A DNA stretch of 64,000 bases from a virus. Where the stretch lies: the IMG/VR virus record IMGVR_UViG_3300035698_035366, positions 232,120-296,119 of that record. One strand, written 5' to 3'. Position 1 is the stretch's first letter. Each line of letters opens with the position of its first letter. The position numbers were made by a program, and so were the translations under genes. Below the pieces are notes generated by a model. The model did no database searches. It worked only from the letters and a program-made list of their open reading frames with translations, and was not told the DNA's origin. Positions 9,382 to 15,849 of this stretch are shown here, one piece after another.

Positions 9382-9687
9382 ATGAAGAATTGGACCGAGC
9401 ATCACCAAATTAGTCAATCAATCAAGCACACTTGCGTGGTTAAAACCAATGAGGATTGGTATCCAACAGTCAATGGTGAATTGAAGATGTCGGTGATGAA
9501 ATACAATGCCGGTAAAGCAAACAAACTAAATCGAATTTGTATCTGGGGTGGGGATGATTTTGGAATGGATCGAGATTTCGAAGATTTCGACTCGATAACG
9601 TTTGACGAAATGAAAGAGATTGCGGATAATATCCCAGAACCAATAACTGTTAAATGGCTATTAGCAAATGGTTTCATTTATGCATAA
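9382..9687 (+). CDS. Unknown protein
   Basis: 101 residues, 6 bases after the winged-helix gene, likely in the same unit. The C-terminal half is acidic (GMDRDFEDFDSITFDEMKEI) and ends in ITVKWLLANGFIYA. No family is recognised. Confidence 0.6.
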   Translation: MKNWTEHHQISQSIKHTCVVKTNEDWYPTVNGELKMSVMKYNAGKANKLNRICIWGGDDFGMDRDFEDFDSITFDEMKEIADNIPEPITVKWLLANGFIYA

Positions 9688-9689
9688 GG

Positions 9690-9717
9690 TTGACATCTCC
9701 CAGTTCTATGTTATAAT
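9690..9717 (+). promoter_or_regulatory. Sigma70-type promoter
   Basis: TTGACA (9690-9695), 16-bp spacer, TGT then TATAAT (9712-9717). It drives the gene at 9749. Confidence 0.85.
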
Positions 9718-9748
9718 TATAACATAAGCAAACAACAGGAGAAGATCG

Positions 9749-10153
9749 ATGGAAAAGTTGGTAATCAGTTATCAAGTAGGTGACGACACCTATTCGAATG
9801 AAGTAATCGAATGCGTGCATTGTGAATCGAAAGATCATTTCGGTGTCATGTTCATCGAAGAGGTAGAGAAATTTTACAAATCGGAAGATCGGGGCCAGAC
9901 ACTGTGGTCAACCGTTGAAGCTGCAACCTCTGCCGGTAACACTGACAAGGCTAATAATGCTTTCGAAGAATATCTCGAATGGCAAACATCTAGACCACGT
10001 TCTGTTATCGTATGCGGTAAGGATTTTGGTAGTTTCCAGGATATGACGTTTGATATAAAAGGCAAGATGACGTCATTTGAACTTCCGGAAATCCAGACCT
10101 TGGAAGAATGGTTCGATAGTCGAATCCCATACATGGAGAATGAAAATGAATAA
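9749..10153 (+). CDS. Unknown acidic protein
   Basis: 134 residues with a CVHCESKDHF segment near residue 22 and an acidic C-terminus. AGGAG sits 8 bases before the ATG. Its stop overlaps the start of the next gene (ATGAATAA), so translation is probably coupled. Confidence 0.65.
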   Translation: MEKLVISYQVGDDTYSNEVIECVHCESKDHFGVMFIEEVEKFYKSEDRGQTLWSTVEAATSAGNTDKANNAFEEYLEWQTSRPRSVIVCGKDFGSFQDMTFDIKGKMTSFELPEIQTLEEWFDSRIPYMENENE

Positions 10154-10523
10154 GTCGATTAGGAATATTCTTATCACATGCTCAATTCTTGTGATCCCGG
10201 CATTTCTTACGGTCCAACACATCAGGAAACAGAATGCCGAAATTGTTTCCTTGAAGAATCAGGTTGGTGTTTTGTCGGCTCTAACATGGACAACAAGCAC
10301 CGCACGAATGAAACCCTCAACGGGAATAAAATCATCCAAACCCCGAACTAATACGAGAAGTATATCACATGCAACGGGTCGGTGGTTGCGACCCGGATAC
10401 ACGCACAAACCCACCTACCGCTCCTTCACGTCAAAGCCTCCAAATTCGATGCATAAAATAAATTATTCAAGAACGGTTGGTCCCGCTACCCCGTGCGGTA
10501 AAACTACAAAGGGAAGGCAATAA
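10146..10523 (+). CDS. Signal-anchor protein, possibly frameshifted
   Basis: 125 residues overlapping the previous stop by 8 bases. An N-terminal membrane anchor (NILITCSILVIPAFLTV) is followed by a short coiled coil (KQNAEIVSLKNQVGVL). From about residue 50 the sequence becomes unusually rich in T, S, P and R, unlike its neighbours, so the true frame may be lost near 10280. The front half resembles an inner-membrane spanin or anchor. Confidence 0.45.
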   Translation: MNKSIRNILITCSILVIPAFLTVQHIRKQNAEIVSLKNQVGVLSALTWTTSTARMKPSTGIKSSKPRTNTRSISHATGRWLRPGYTHKPTYRSFTSKPPNSMHKINYSRTVGPATPCGKTTKGRQ

Positions 10524-10527
10524 CACA

Positions 10528-10695
10528 ATGTATCAGAAACTTTTTTACACAGTAACGTCGCCCAATAACGAAGGGTTTCCTGATTGGCAATCCGCCTTGT
10601 TCGCAACAGTCGTTAATTTGGTTATCATCCCTGCCCAGATTTATGGTTTGGTGTTCTTAGTTACGACTGCTATCAAGCACGCTTGGAATTTTTAG
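10528..10695 (+). CDS. Small membrane protein
   Basis: 55 residues from the ATG 9 bases after GGGAAGG. The C-terminal two thirds are hydrophobic (LFATVVNLVIIPAQIYGLVFLVTTAI, written in two helices), consistent with one or two transmembrane spans. Function unknown. Confidence 0.55.
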   Translation: MYQKLFYTVTSPNNEGFPDWQSALFATVVNLVIIPAQIYGLVFLVTTAIKHAWNF

Positions 10696-10701
10696 AAACA
10701 A

Positions 10702-11037
10702 ATGAAAAACCTTTTCCAATGGATTAATGGTCGGCAATTAGATTGTGAATATCAAAAATTTACAATCTGGTTCTTCTCCATCGGAAATTTCGGAACCGAC
10801 TGTTACATATTGCACTATCTACCAAACACAAATCTTCCGGAGCATACGGATCCAGTAAAAGGAAAGAATCATTATCGTTTAAATATCAACTTGTTTGGCG
10901 GTGGCGGATTTATATGTAAGAATGTAATTTTTAAATTTGGGACAATCGTTTTGTTTCGACCAGACAATGAACCACATTCAGTTATCAATAGTAATCATAA
11001 TCGTTGGATTTTAAGCATCGGATGGGTAAAGAAATGA
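10702..11037 (+). CDS. 2OG-Fe(II) oxygenase-like protein
   Basis: 111 residues. The iron-binding triad of the 2-oxoglutarate oxygenase jelly roll is visible: H48-T-D50 in LPEHTDPV, H92 in DNEPHSV and an arginine at 101 before WILSIGW. Glycine-rich NLFGGGGF lies between. The protein is short for a full enzyme, so it may be a minimal version of the aspartyl/prolyl hydroxylase group. Substrate unknown. Confidence 0.65.
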   Translation: MKNLFQWINGRQLDCEYQKFTIWFFSIGNFGTDCYILHYLPNTNLPEHTDPVKGKNHYRLNINLFGGGGFICKNVIFKFGTIVLFRPDNEPHSVINSNHNRWILSIGWVKK

Positions 11038-11279
11038 ATCACCGTAAAGCAATTAGATCGCATGTATTGAAAAAGCTGTCAACTCGAATTGATGTTCATG
11101 ATGGAACGACTGTTATCACTGAACTAAAAAGGCAAATCCGTGAGGGCGAAGCAATCAAGTTGCGTAAATCAGATTTTCTAAAGAAACGTCATAGCAAATG
11201 GCGATGTTTTTATGATAACAACAACGTCGTTGTTGTATTCGACGAGTTACATTCAACTATTATGACTGTATATCTTTAA
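11034..11279 (+). CDS. Unknown basic protein
   Basis: 81 residues with the ATG overlapping the preceding TGA (ATGA), so probably coupled to the oxygenase-like gene. Basic N-terminal half (HRKAIRSHVLKKLSTR), hydrophobic strand NNVVVVFDE near the end. Confidence 0.55.
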   Translation: MNHRKAIRSHVLKKLSTRIDVHDGTTVITELKRQIREGEAIKLRKSDFLKKRHSKWRCFYDNNNVVVVFDELHSTIMTVYL

Positions 11280-11289
11280 GGAATATATT

Positions 11290-11751
11290 ATGGGACGCCG
11301 TAGGAAACGTCGGGAACGAGCATACGATTCCCAGGAAAAGGTGACGCCAATCATCGTTGAATATTGGGGTAACTACCCAGTTGGCGGAAGTGGATTGAGT
11401 ACATCTATCCAAATCACATTACAAGGTATGGCTCTACGAATTGTTGACTTAGAAGAAGAGATCGATGTTAGCTTGTCAATCATTCCTGGATATCACAATG
11501 AAGATAACGAAGTCGGGTATGGTGAAATATTAGCATCTCTACCATATACAATCGAGATTACCAAACATAACTGGAACGGCTTCAAAGACTCGAATTATAA
11601 GCTAAACTTCTCCATTAAGTTGAAGGATTTCGAAACCCTTAAAACATTAATGGAATGGTATGATGACAATGTACCAGAGTTTACCGGCATTGATGAAATT
11701 AATATGGATTTTTCTAGTCGAAGGGTGCAAGCTATTGACCTTCTAGTATAA
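11290..11751 (+). CDS. Unknown protein with basic N-terminus
   Basis: 153 residues, AAGGA 8 bases upstream of the ATG. It begins GRRRKRRERAYDSQEK, then a soluble alpha/beta region with no known motif. It is the last gene before the RNA-rich region. Confidence 0.6.
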   Translation: MGRRRKRRERAYDSQEKVTPIIVEYWGNYPVGGSGLSTSIQITLQGMALRIVDLEEEIDVSLSIIPGYHNEDNEVGYGEILASLPYTIEITKHNWNGFKDSNYKLNFSIKLKDFETLKTLMEWYDDNVPEFTGIDEINMDFSSRRVQAIDLLV

Positions 11752-11806
11752 ATAAACTTAACAGGAGTACAGAGAGCGGAACCTTCCCAGAAGATTCCAA
11801 AGAATT

Positions 11807-11878
11807 ATATTTTAGCAGATGTTTATCTGTGCATGTAGCAAAAGCGAAGCTAGTAAACAAAAAAGTTTGCTAAAATAT
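11807..11878 (+). ncRNA. Cloverleaf-like structured RNA, not a tRNA
   Basis: An 11-bp perfect closing helix (11807-11817 with 11868-11878) encloses three small hairpins: CAGAT/ATCTG with loop GTTT, TAGC/GCTA with a 9-nt loop, and AAAC/GTTT with an A6 loop. The shape is four-armed, but there is no T-loop consensus or CCA. Function unknown; strand inferred from neighbours. Confidence 0.4.
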
Positions 11879-11941
11879 ATAGTAGTTACAACAACCTAGA
11901 AAAAGGATTGTGGATTTTTCCAATTTTTTTCAAAATAAAGG

Positions 11942-11970
11942 TTGACGTAACTACGAACCCACTGTATACT
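11942..11970 (+). promoter_or_regulatory. Sigma70-type promoter
   Basis: TTGACG (11942-11947), 17-bp spacer, TATACT (11965-11970). Downstream to 12050 there is only a 26-codon frame at 11994, too weak to call. Confidence 0.6.
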
Positions 11971-12048
11971 CCTAAAACTAAGCAAAGGAAACGATGCTTG
12001 GTGGGATTAACCTCCCAAAATTATTTTCAACTTTTTTAAAAAAAGGAG

Positions 12049-12077
12049 TTGACAATAGATCGAAGTTAGTGTAGTAT
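12049..12077 (+). promoter_or_regulatory. Sigma70-type promoter
   Basis: TTGACA (12049-12054), 17-bp spacer, TAGTAT (12072-12077). It drives the small gene at 12147 and perhaps the RNA array behind it. Confidence 0.7.
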
Positions 12078-12146
12078 ATAAAAACATTAACAAGCGTTAA
12101 CGGGCAATGGTGCCCAAGCAATTTTAAGGACTTAGGACAAACGAAA

Positions 12147-12368
12147 ATGTTTATCGAGACCAGACATATACAGACAGCGATTGCAAATGGCGTAAGCCAT
12201 ATTGTCGAGCTGTTGACTGGTGGGCTAGAAACATTATCACCTTGGTCAAACGGTGGAATCGGCTCAATGCAACTGGTCCAAATATGTGAAGATGATACAC
12301 GACCAGTAAAGAACCCTGAATATCGTTTTATTAATATTAAGGGTGGAGGTTCAAGTATGTTGCGGTAA
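12147..12368 (+). CDS. Small unknown protein
   Basis: 73 residues (begins MFIETRHIQTAIANGV), bracketed by a promoter at 12049 and a strong terminator at 12402, which supports an independent transcription unit. A hairpin (GGGC/GCCC, near 12103-12117) lies in its leader. No family recognised. Confidence 0.5.
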   Translation: MFIETRHIQTAIANGVSHIVELLTGGLETLSPWSNGGIGSMQLVQICEDDTRPVKNPEYRFINIKGGGSSMLR

Positions 12369-12401
12369 AGAGCACATACATAGCGCACACGGCGCAAATT
12401 G

Positions 12402-12437
12402 AACCTTCCAAGCAAAACGGCTTAGGAAGGTTTTTTT
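12402..12437 (+). terminator. Rho-independent terminator
   Basis: AACCTTCC (12402-12409) pairs with GGAAGGTT (12425-12432), followed by a run of T. Confidence 0.85.
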
Positions 12438-12439
12438 GT

Positions 12440-12760
12440 ACCTAAGCGTTAAGATCGGAGAAGCGGAAGAGTGAAACAGTTGGAGTTAATGAATGGAAAA
12501 TGTGACTTAGAGATTACTTAAAGAATTACCAAATTGGCATCGAGGTGTCAAGGAGGTGAGTGGGATACGCGGAACGAGGCTGCGGGATTAACCACTATAA
12601 ATAAGATCCAAACGGGCGGCGGCGCGGAGTAACACAAAGCGTCGGTAGACACAGTCGTAGTTGACAGAGTCTACGGTGGTGTAGCCGTATGCGGCAACAT
12701 AACGCCACCAAAAAATAAGCAGAATTTGGGGGTGGGTTCACCGTCCGTGGCCCACCCCAT
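12440..12760 (+). other. Gap with hairpins only; leader hairpin of tRNA-Glu
   Basis: No gene is visible. A GTAGAC/GTCTAC hairpin and a GCCG/CGGC hairpin occur around 12640-12700. A GC-rich hairpin (GGGGGTGGG with CCCACCCC, 12728-12759) sits directly before the first tRNA-Glu. A comparable hairpin precedes the second tRNA-Glu at 13774. Confidence 0.4.
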
Positions 12761-12763
12761 AAC

Positions 12764-12834
12764 GCCCCATAGTTTATCGGTTTAGAATTCCGGTTTTTCA
12801 CACCGGCGAGCGGGGTTCGATTCCCCGTGGGGCG
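12764..12834 (+). tRNA. tRNA-Glu (TTC)
   Basis: Acceptor GCCCCAT/GTGGGGC, anticodon arm CCGGT-TTTTCAC-ACCGG with TTC, D-loop with GG, T-loop TTCGATT, discriminator G. Shares its first ~25 bases with the CTC isoacceptor at 13774, so the two are duplicates. Confidence 0.88.
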
Positions 12835-12852
12835 ACCCAGTTAAAATTTATA

Positions 12853-12923
12853 GCGGGTTGGAGAAGTAGTTATCTCGACGTCCTCATAAGGCGTAGGTCG
12901 GCAGTGCAATTCTGTCACCCGCA
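12853..12923 (+). tRNA. tRNA-Met (CAT), atypical T-loop
   Basis: Acceptor GCGGGTT/CACCCGC (six pairs), anticodon loop CTCATAA, discriminator A. T-loop is TGCAATT (G at position 55) and the D-loop lacks the usual GG. It could also be tRNA-Ile2 with a modified C34. Confidence 0.7.
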
Positions 12924-12928
12924 ACAAA

Positions 12929-13033
12929 ACTTGGCTCTCGACTGACCGTCCCGATATTAAGAGCAAAGGTCATATGATATTTAATTATCTGCCACAAGCA
13001 GATATGAAGGTCATTAAAAAATTGCCGCCAAGT
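12929..13033 (+). ncRNA. Structured RNA with possible H-type pseudoknot
   Basis: Closing helix ACTTGGC (12929-12935)/GCCAAGT (13027-13033). Inside, GCTCT (12934)/AGAGC (12960) and TGACC (12943)/GGTCA (12968) interleave as a pseudoknot, followed by hairpin TATCTGC/GCAGATA. No T-arm. Function unknown. Confidence 0.4.
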
Positions 13034-13040
13034 ATTTTAT

Positions 13041-13112
13041 GCTCCGTTAGCTCATTGGTGGAGCGGGACACTGAAGATGTCCGCGTAGGTAGTTCGATTC
13101 TATCACGGAGCA
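13041..13112 (+). tRNA. tRNA-Phe (GAA)
   Basis: Acceptor GCTCCGT/ACGGAGC, anticodon loop CTGAAGA, T-loop TTCGATT, D-loop with GG, discriminator A and CCA encoded at 13113-13115. Confidence 0.92.
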
Positions 13113-13121
13113 CCAATTTAT

Positions 13122-13194
13122 GCCTTTCAAGCTAATCTAGAGAAAGCGACGGATTGAAGACCCGTAGAGCCTGGAGCGTAACCAGGGAAAGGCA
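13122..13194 (+). tRNA. tRNA-Phe-like (GAA), atypical T-loop
   Basis: Acceptor GCCTTTC/GAAAGGC, discriminator A, CCA encoded. Anticodon loop TTGAAGA gives GAA, but the last stem pair is A-C. T-stem CCTGG/CCAGG carries loop AGCGTAA and the D-loop has no GG. All arms are present, so it is a tRNA gene, but the elbow would be non-canonical. Confidence 0.6.
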
Positions 13195-13196
13195 CC

Positions 13197-13298
13197 AAAC
13201 ATTATTTGGTCACTGCAAAGTGTGTTAGCGACGGCTAATAGTTTAGGTGAGTATAGCACTCTTAAAGGGTACAGAACCGTCGCCTAATGCCAATGTTT
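13197..13298 (+). ncRNA. Structured RNA, unknown
   Basis: Closing helix AAACATT/AATGTTT (13197-13203 with 13292-13298). Inside are a CACT-GCAA-AGTG hairpin and a 7-bp GCGACGG/CCGTCGC helix extended by TTA/TAA across a bulge. Not a tRNA. Confidence 0.4.
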
Positions 13299-13301
13299 TA
13301 T

Positions 13302-13387
13302 AAGGGTTGATCCTGCCCGCGGTATCAAACCCGTGGTCTTGAATAAGGCAGGAAGCAGGACGAGGGGAGCGTTACCTCCAACCTTTG
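13302..13387 (+). tRNA. tRNA-like element with AGCGTTA T-loop
   Basis: AAGGGTT/AACCTTT acceptor-like helix and a T-arm with loop AGCGTTA, as in the Val gene at 14765. Between them TCCTGC/GCAGGA encloses a hairpin CCGCGG/CCGTGG with an 8-nt loop TATCAAAC; there is no D-arm. Anticodon cannot be assigned. No CCA. Confidence 0.4.
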
Positions 13388-13396
13388 CTAATTTAT

Positions 13397-13473
13397 AGGG
13401 GTGCCTGTATCGGTGAACTAAGCCGTCTCCAAAACGGTGCTTCGGCCTGGGAGTTCGAATCTCTCCACCCCTG
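13397..13473 (+). tRNA. tRNA-Trp (CCA)
   Basis: Acceptor AGGGGTG/CACCCCT, anticodon loop CTCCAAA, T-loop TTCGAAT, discriminator G, CCA at 13474-13476. Confidence 0.92.
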
Positions 13474-13485
13474 CCAATATAATAT

Positions 13486-13567
13486 GGGAAGGTAAAGCTA
13501 GTGGCTCTAGCAAGTGGTCTGTAAAACCACTCTCTTCGGGGGCGAGGATCGATACCTCACTTTCCCA
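13486..13567 (+). tRNA. tRNA-Tyr (GTA)
   Basis: Acceptor GGGAAGG/CTTTCCC, anticodon loop CTGTAAA, long type II variable arm, T-loop ATCGATA, discriminator A, CCA at 13568-13570. A G34 tRNA, so a natural queuosine substrate. Confidence 0.9.
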
Positions 13568-13576
13568 CCAATTAAA

Positions 13577-13690
13577 GCAGATACAGTCAATAAACATTCT
13601 GCCGTAGACACCATGTGTTGGGCGCAACTCATGTTGAAAACGGGTGACCCTGTTGAGACTATATGAAGGACTTGGTCTCCTTTAATCTGC
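13577..13690 (+). ncRNA. Structured RNA, unknown
   Basis: GCAGAT (13577-13582) pairs with ATCTGC (13685-13690). Internal hairpins include CAAC-TCAT-GTTG and GAGAC/GTCTC. No tRNA arms recognised. A 51-nt hairpin GGTGGC/GCCACC (13718-13768) follows and precedes tRNA-Glu. Confidence 0.35.
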
Positions 13691-13773
13691 ACATGGCCAG
13701 AGAATATCGAACGAGGTGGTGGCTGATCCTGTCCGGGATGGGCCGTATGTTTCATACCGGGGGCCACCCTAAC

Positions 13774-13846
13774 GCCCCATAGTTTATCGGTTTTAGAACG
13801 CCGGGTTCTCAACCCGGAAAGCGCGGGTTCAACTCCCCGTGGGGCG
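13774..13846 (+). tRNA. tRNA-Glu (CTC)
   Basis: Acceptor GCCCCAT/GTGGGGC, anticodon loop TTCTCAA, T-loop TTCAACT, discriminator G. Near-identical 5' half to the TTC isoacceptor at 12764. Confidence 0.88.
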
Positions 13847-13859
13847 ACCAAAATAATAC

Positions 13860-13887
13860 TTGACAATAAATTGGATGTTGTTATAAT
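13860..13887 (+). promoter_or_regulatory. Sigma70-type promoter inside the tRNA array
   Basis: TTGACA (13860-13865), 16-bp spacer ending TGT, TATAAT (13882-13887). It reads into the structured RNA at 13894 and tRNA-Cys. Confidence 0.85.
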
Positions 13888-13893
13888 ACTTAA

Positions 13894-14130
13894 ATACTGT
13901 TCGTTAATTGGACAGATTTACAACCGGGGAACTAGTCCACTACGACGCCGGAAACATTGTAAATCCCGAAAGACGATTTAGTGTGATGGTTATAAGGTTA
14001 GACGGTGTCGGTATGTGGTCAACCCGCCCGTGACGTTATAATCACAGCGCAGGCTGGAGGCCTTAATGCGGGACGCAGGTACCCGAGGTGAGATGATAGG
14101 CCGTTAGTGGATAGGATGGGATCCATTTAT
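13894..14130 (+). ncRNA. Promoter-driven structured RNA, unknown
   Basis: Starts about 7 bases behind a consensus promoter. GATTTACAA near 13917 pairs perfectly with TTGTAAATC near 13960, and TGTGAT plus TTATAA pair with TTATAATCACA around 14035-14046 across a 2-nt bulge. No conserved RNase P, 6S or tmRNA landmarks were found. It contains no long reading frame. Function unknown. Confidence 0.5.
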
Positions 14131-14136
14131 TTTTAT

Positions 14137-14208
14137 GTTCCTGATGCCGACGAAGTGAGGCCTTGGATTGCAAATCCAAAGTACCGGATGCAAGCGCCGG
14201 CGGGAACT
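14137..14208 (+). tRNA. tRNA-Cys (GCA), atypical T-loop
   Basis: Acceptor GTTCCTG/CGGGAAC, anticodon loop TTGCAAA, discriminator T (usual for Cys), CCA at 14209-14211. T-loop TGCAAGC has G at position 55, the T-stem has four pairs and the D-loop lacks GG. Confidence 0.75.
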
Positions 14209-14220
14209 CCAAAACAATAC

Positions 14221-14249
14221 TTGACACTTATAAATAGATGTGTTAGTAT
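14221..14249 (+). promoter_or_regulatory. Sigma70-type promoter
   Basis: TTGACA (14221-14226), 17-bp spacer, TAGTAT (14244-14249). Drives the gene at 14312. Confidence 0.75.
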
Positions 14250-14311
14250 TACAGAATAAGCATTGCGCTTATAACGCCATAATGGCAGTCAACATGATAA
14301 AGGAAAAGACA

Positions 14312-14650
14312 ATGGAATTAACAACTCAACATCAAGCTTCGATTTATAAAGGCATTGGTCACGTAATTGGGGCCATCCCAACCAAAGCATTTAGACTTCA
14401 TAACAATTTGCGGAATGTCAACCGATCAGTTCGGTTTTATGACAAATATGGAAACTCCATGTTATTTTCCGGTAATGAAATCTGCACCAACGATACTCTT
14501 AATCAACAAGGTGCTAGGTTGAATGTCGGTGAAGCAGGCCAAAAATACTCCTTGATTTGGCCAGATGACTTGGAAAAATTCAGGGAGATGTTCCAATACG
14601 ACGTTTCAAAGAAAAATGAAGTATTAATCGAAATCGTATCAATATTCTAA
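14312..14650 (+). CDS. Unknown protein within the tRNA array
   Basis: 112 residues from the ATG 6 bases after AAAGGAAA (longer frame upstream is leader). MELTTQHQASIYKGIGHVIG at the start, a mixed alpha/beta body ending NEVLIEIVSIF. It is driven by its own promoter at 14221. No family recognised. Confidence 0.6.
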   Translation: MELTTQHQASIYKGIGHVIGAIPTKAFRLHNNLRNVNRSVRFYDKYGNSMLFSGNEICTNDTLNQQGARLNVGEAGQKYSLIWPDDLEKFREMFQYDVSKKNEVLIEIVSIF

Positions 14651-14658
14651 TTCAACAA

Positions 14659-14756
14659 TTTGCATTACAGTCCACAGCGTTCAAGAGCTTAGGCATTAGG
14701 TGGCTACTGTGGTTGAACCCGTTCAAATCGGGTTAAGAGACTCTTGATAATGCAAA
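14659..14756 (+). ncRNA. Pseudoknotted RNA with a CAA anticodon-like arm
   Basis: 9-bp closing helix TTTGCATTA/TAATGCAAA. Inside, CCACAG (14672)/CTGTGG (14707) and TCAAGAG (14681)/CTCTTGA (14741) interleave. A hairpin ACCCG-TTCAAAT-CGGGT (14717-14733) could be read as a T-arm or as an anticodon arm with CAA. It does not complete a cloverleaf. Confidence 0.45.
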
Positions 14757-14764
14757 GATTTTAT

Positions 14765-14837
14765 GGACCATGACTCAGCAAGGAACGAGACCTGCTTTAC
14801 ATGCAGGATTTGCGGGGAGCGTTACCTCGATGGTCCA
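14765..14837 (+). tRNA. tRNA-Val (TAC), AGCGTTA T-loop
   Basis: Acceptor GGACCAT/ATGGTCC, anticodon arm CCTGC-TTTACAT-GCAGG, D-arm CTC/GAG, discriminator A, CCA at 14838-14840. T-stem CGGGG/CCTCG holds loop AGCGTTA in place of TTCGAAT. Confidence 0.75.
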
Positions 14838-14846
14838 CCAAATTAT

Positions 14847-14979
14847 GAGGTAGTTGGCTAGGTTGGCGGTTCGACTCCGTCGTTCCTGATGGTCAGGTGT
14901 GGTTCGAGTCCACGTTAAATTAAGCGGAAAACAAATAGGGTAGCACCCGCCTATTAAGGTTCAACTCCTTAATACCTCA
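14847..14979 (+). tRNA. Expanded tRNA-like gene with three T-arm modules
   Basis: Acceptor GAGGTAG/ATACCTC (six pairs), T-arm TAAGG-TTCAACT-CCTTA, discriminator A and encoded CCA (14980-14982) mark the ends, but the body is 133 nt. Two further T-arm-like hairpins (loops TTCGACT near 14871 and TTCGAGT near 14903) lie inside. Anticodon not assignable; looks like an insertion or a mosaic of tRNA 3' halves. Confidence 0.45.
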
Positions 14980-14990
14980 CCAATATAGTG

Positions 14991-15051
14991 TGCGCCAAAT
15001 GGCGAAGGCTCGGTCGCTCCGAGCATCTTGCGGGCCAAATTGGCCCGCATT
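14991..15051 (+). ncRNA. Three tandem hairpins
   Basis: CGCC-AAAT-GGCG, GCTCGG/CCGAGC and GCGGGCC/GGCCCGC follow one another directly before tRNA-Pro. They may be a processing or termination element; no T-run follows. Confidence 0.4.
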
Positions 15052-15053
15052 AT

Positions 15054-15129
15054 CCGGGTGTGGGAAAGTCTGGCTTAATCCGTTCGCTTTGGGAGCGAAA
15101 GACCGCAGGTTCAAATCCTGCCCCCCGGA
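15054..15129 (+). tRNA. tRNA-Pro (TGG)
   Basis: Acceptor CCGGGTG/CCCCCGG (one T-C mismatch), anticodon loop TTTGGGA, T-loop TTCAAAT, discriminator A, no CCA encoded. Confidence 0.88.
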
Positions 15130-15149
15130 CAGAGAAATTATAAACATAA

Positions 15150-15222
15150 CAGGGTATAGCTCAATCTGGTAGAGTAGGGGCCTCGGAAGCTTCGGGTGCC
15201 GGTTCGAATCCGGCTATCCTGA
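15150..15222 (+). tRNA. tRNA-Pro (CGG)
   Basis: Acceptor CAGGGTA/TATCCTG, anticodon loop CTCGGAA, T-loop TTCGAAT, discriminator A, CCA encoded. Confidence 0.85.
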
Positions 15223-15235
15223 CCAATAAAACAAT

Positions 15236-15317
15236 GGGTGGCGCAGCTAATGCGATGTCTGGGACCGACGCGGGCTCTTAATCCGTGAACCAAGGGGTTC
15301 AATTCCCTCGCCACCCG
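15236..15317 (+). tRNA. tRNA-Lys (CTT), extended D-region
   Basis: Acceptor GGGTGGC/GCCACCC, anticodon loop CTCTTAA, T-loop TTCAATT, discriminator G, CCA encoded. The D-region is ~27 nt instead of ~19, as in the Lys gene at 31205. Confidence 0.8.
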
Positions 15318-15326
15318 CCAATTTAT

Positions 15327-15405
15327 CCCTGAGTGGCGGAACGGTATACGTAGCGAGCTTAAACCTCGTGGCTTCGGCATGTGAGTTCGACTCTCACCTT
15401 AGGGA
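15327..15405 (+). tRNA. tRNA-Leu (TAA)
   Basis: Acceptor CCCTGAG/CTTAGGG, anticodon loop CTTAAAC, type II variable arm, T-loop TTCGACT, discriminator A, CCA encoded. Confidence 0.9.
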
Positions 15406-15418
15406 CCAATAAAATAAT

Positions 15419-15491
15419 GGACCGGTAGCTCAGAGGCAGTAGCGACGGGCTCTTAACCCGTAGGTCGAGATTTCGAAATTCTCCCGGTTCA
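15419..15491 (+). tRNA. tRNA-Lys (CTT)
   Basis: Acceptor GGACCGG/CCGGTTC, anticodon arm ACGGG-CTCTTAA-CCCGT, T-loop TTCGAAA, discriminator A, CCA encoded. Uninterrupted paralogue of the insertion-bearing tRNA at 31395. Confidence 0.9.
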
Positions 15492-15545
15492 CCAAAAATA
15501 TTGACATTAAACATAGATATGTGTATAGTTTATAAATACAAAATT

Positions 15546-15628
15546 GCCTGAGTGGCGGAACCGGTATACGCGAAGGTCTCAAAAACCTTTGTCCTTGCGG
15601 CATGTGAGTTCGAATCTCACCTCAGGCA
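15546..15628 (+). tRNA. tRNA-Leu (CAA)
   Basis: Acceptor GCCTGAG/CTCAGGC, anticodon loop CTCAAAA, type II variable arm, T-loop TTCGAAT, discriminator A, CCA encoded. Confidence 0.9.
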
Positions 15629-15674
15629 CCAATATATAAATTTAGGCAGGATTAATCCGTAAGTCCTATTTTAT

Positions 15675-15750
15675 GCCCGAGTGGTCAAATTGGTAAAGAC
15701 GTCCGCCTAAGAAGCGGAAGATTTTGTGGGTTCGAGTCCCACCTTGGGCA
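15675..15750 (+). tRNA. tRNA-Leu (AAG)
   Basis: Acceptor GCCCGAG/CTTGGGC, anticodon loop CTAAGAA, T-loop TTCGAGT, discriminator A, CCA encoded. Short variable region for a bacterial Leu tRNA, as in the TAG isoacceptor at 17661. Confidence 0.85.
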
Positions 15751-15766
15751 CCAATAGATTTTTGTT

Positions 15767-15830
15767 CGATTGTGCGGCTGGTCCCAAACAATCGTTCAAG
15801 AGAAGACCAGTTGAACGCAAACTGACCAGA
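15767..15830 (+). ncRNA. Pseudoknotted RNA
   Basis: CTGGTC (15778-15783)/GACCAG (15805-15810) and GTTCAA (15794-15799)/TTGAAC (15811-15816) interleave perfectly as an H-type pseudoknot. A third helix, CGATTGT (15767-15773)/ACAATCG (15788-15794), competes with part of it. Function unknown. Confidence 0.5.
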
Positions 15831-15849
15831 GTGCGTTATTAAACTGGAG

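Noticed and set aside
11994-12074. 26-codon frame behind the promoter at 11942
   Set aside because: The frame runs through a hairpin and into the next promoter; coding evidence is too weak.
12440-14136. A tmRNA partner for SmpB
   Set aside because: I searched for a tag frame ending in Ala-rich codons and for tmRNA-type ends in one- and two-piece order; none fits. The tmRNA may be outside the window or the host's.
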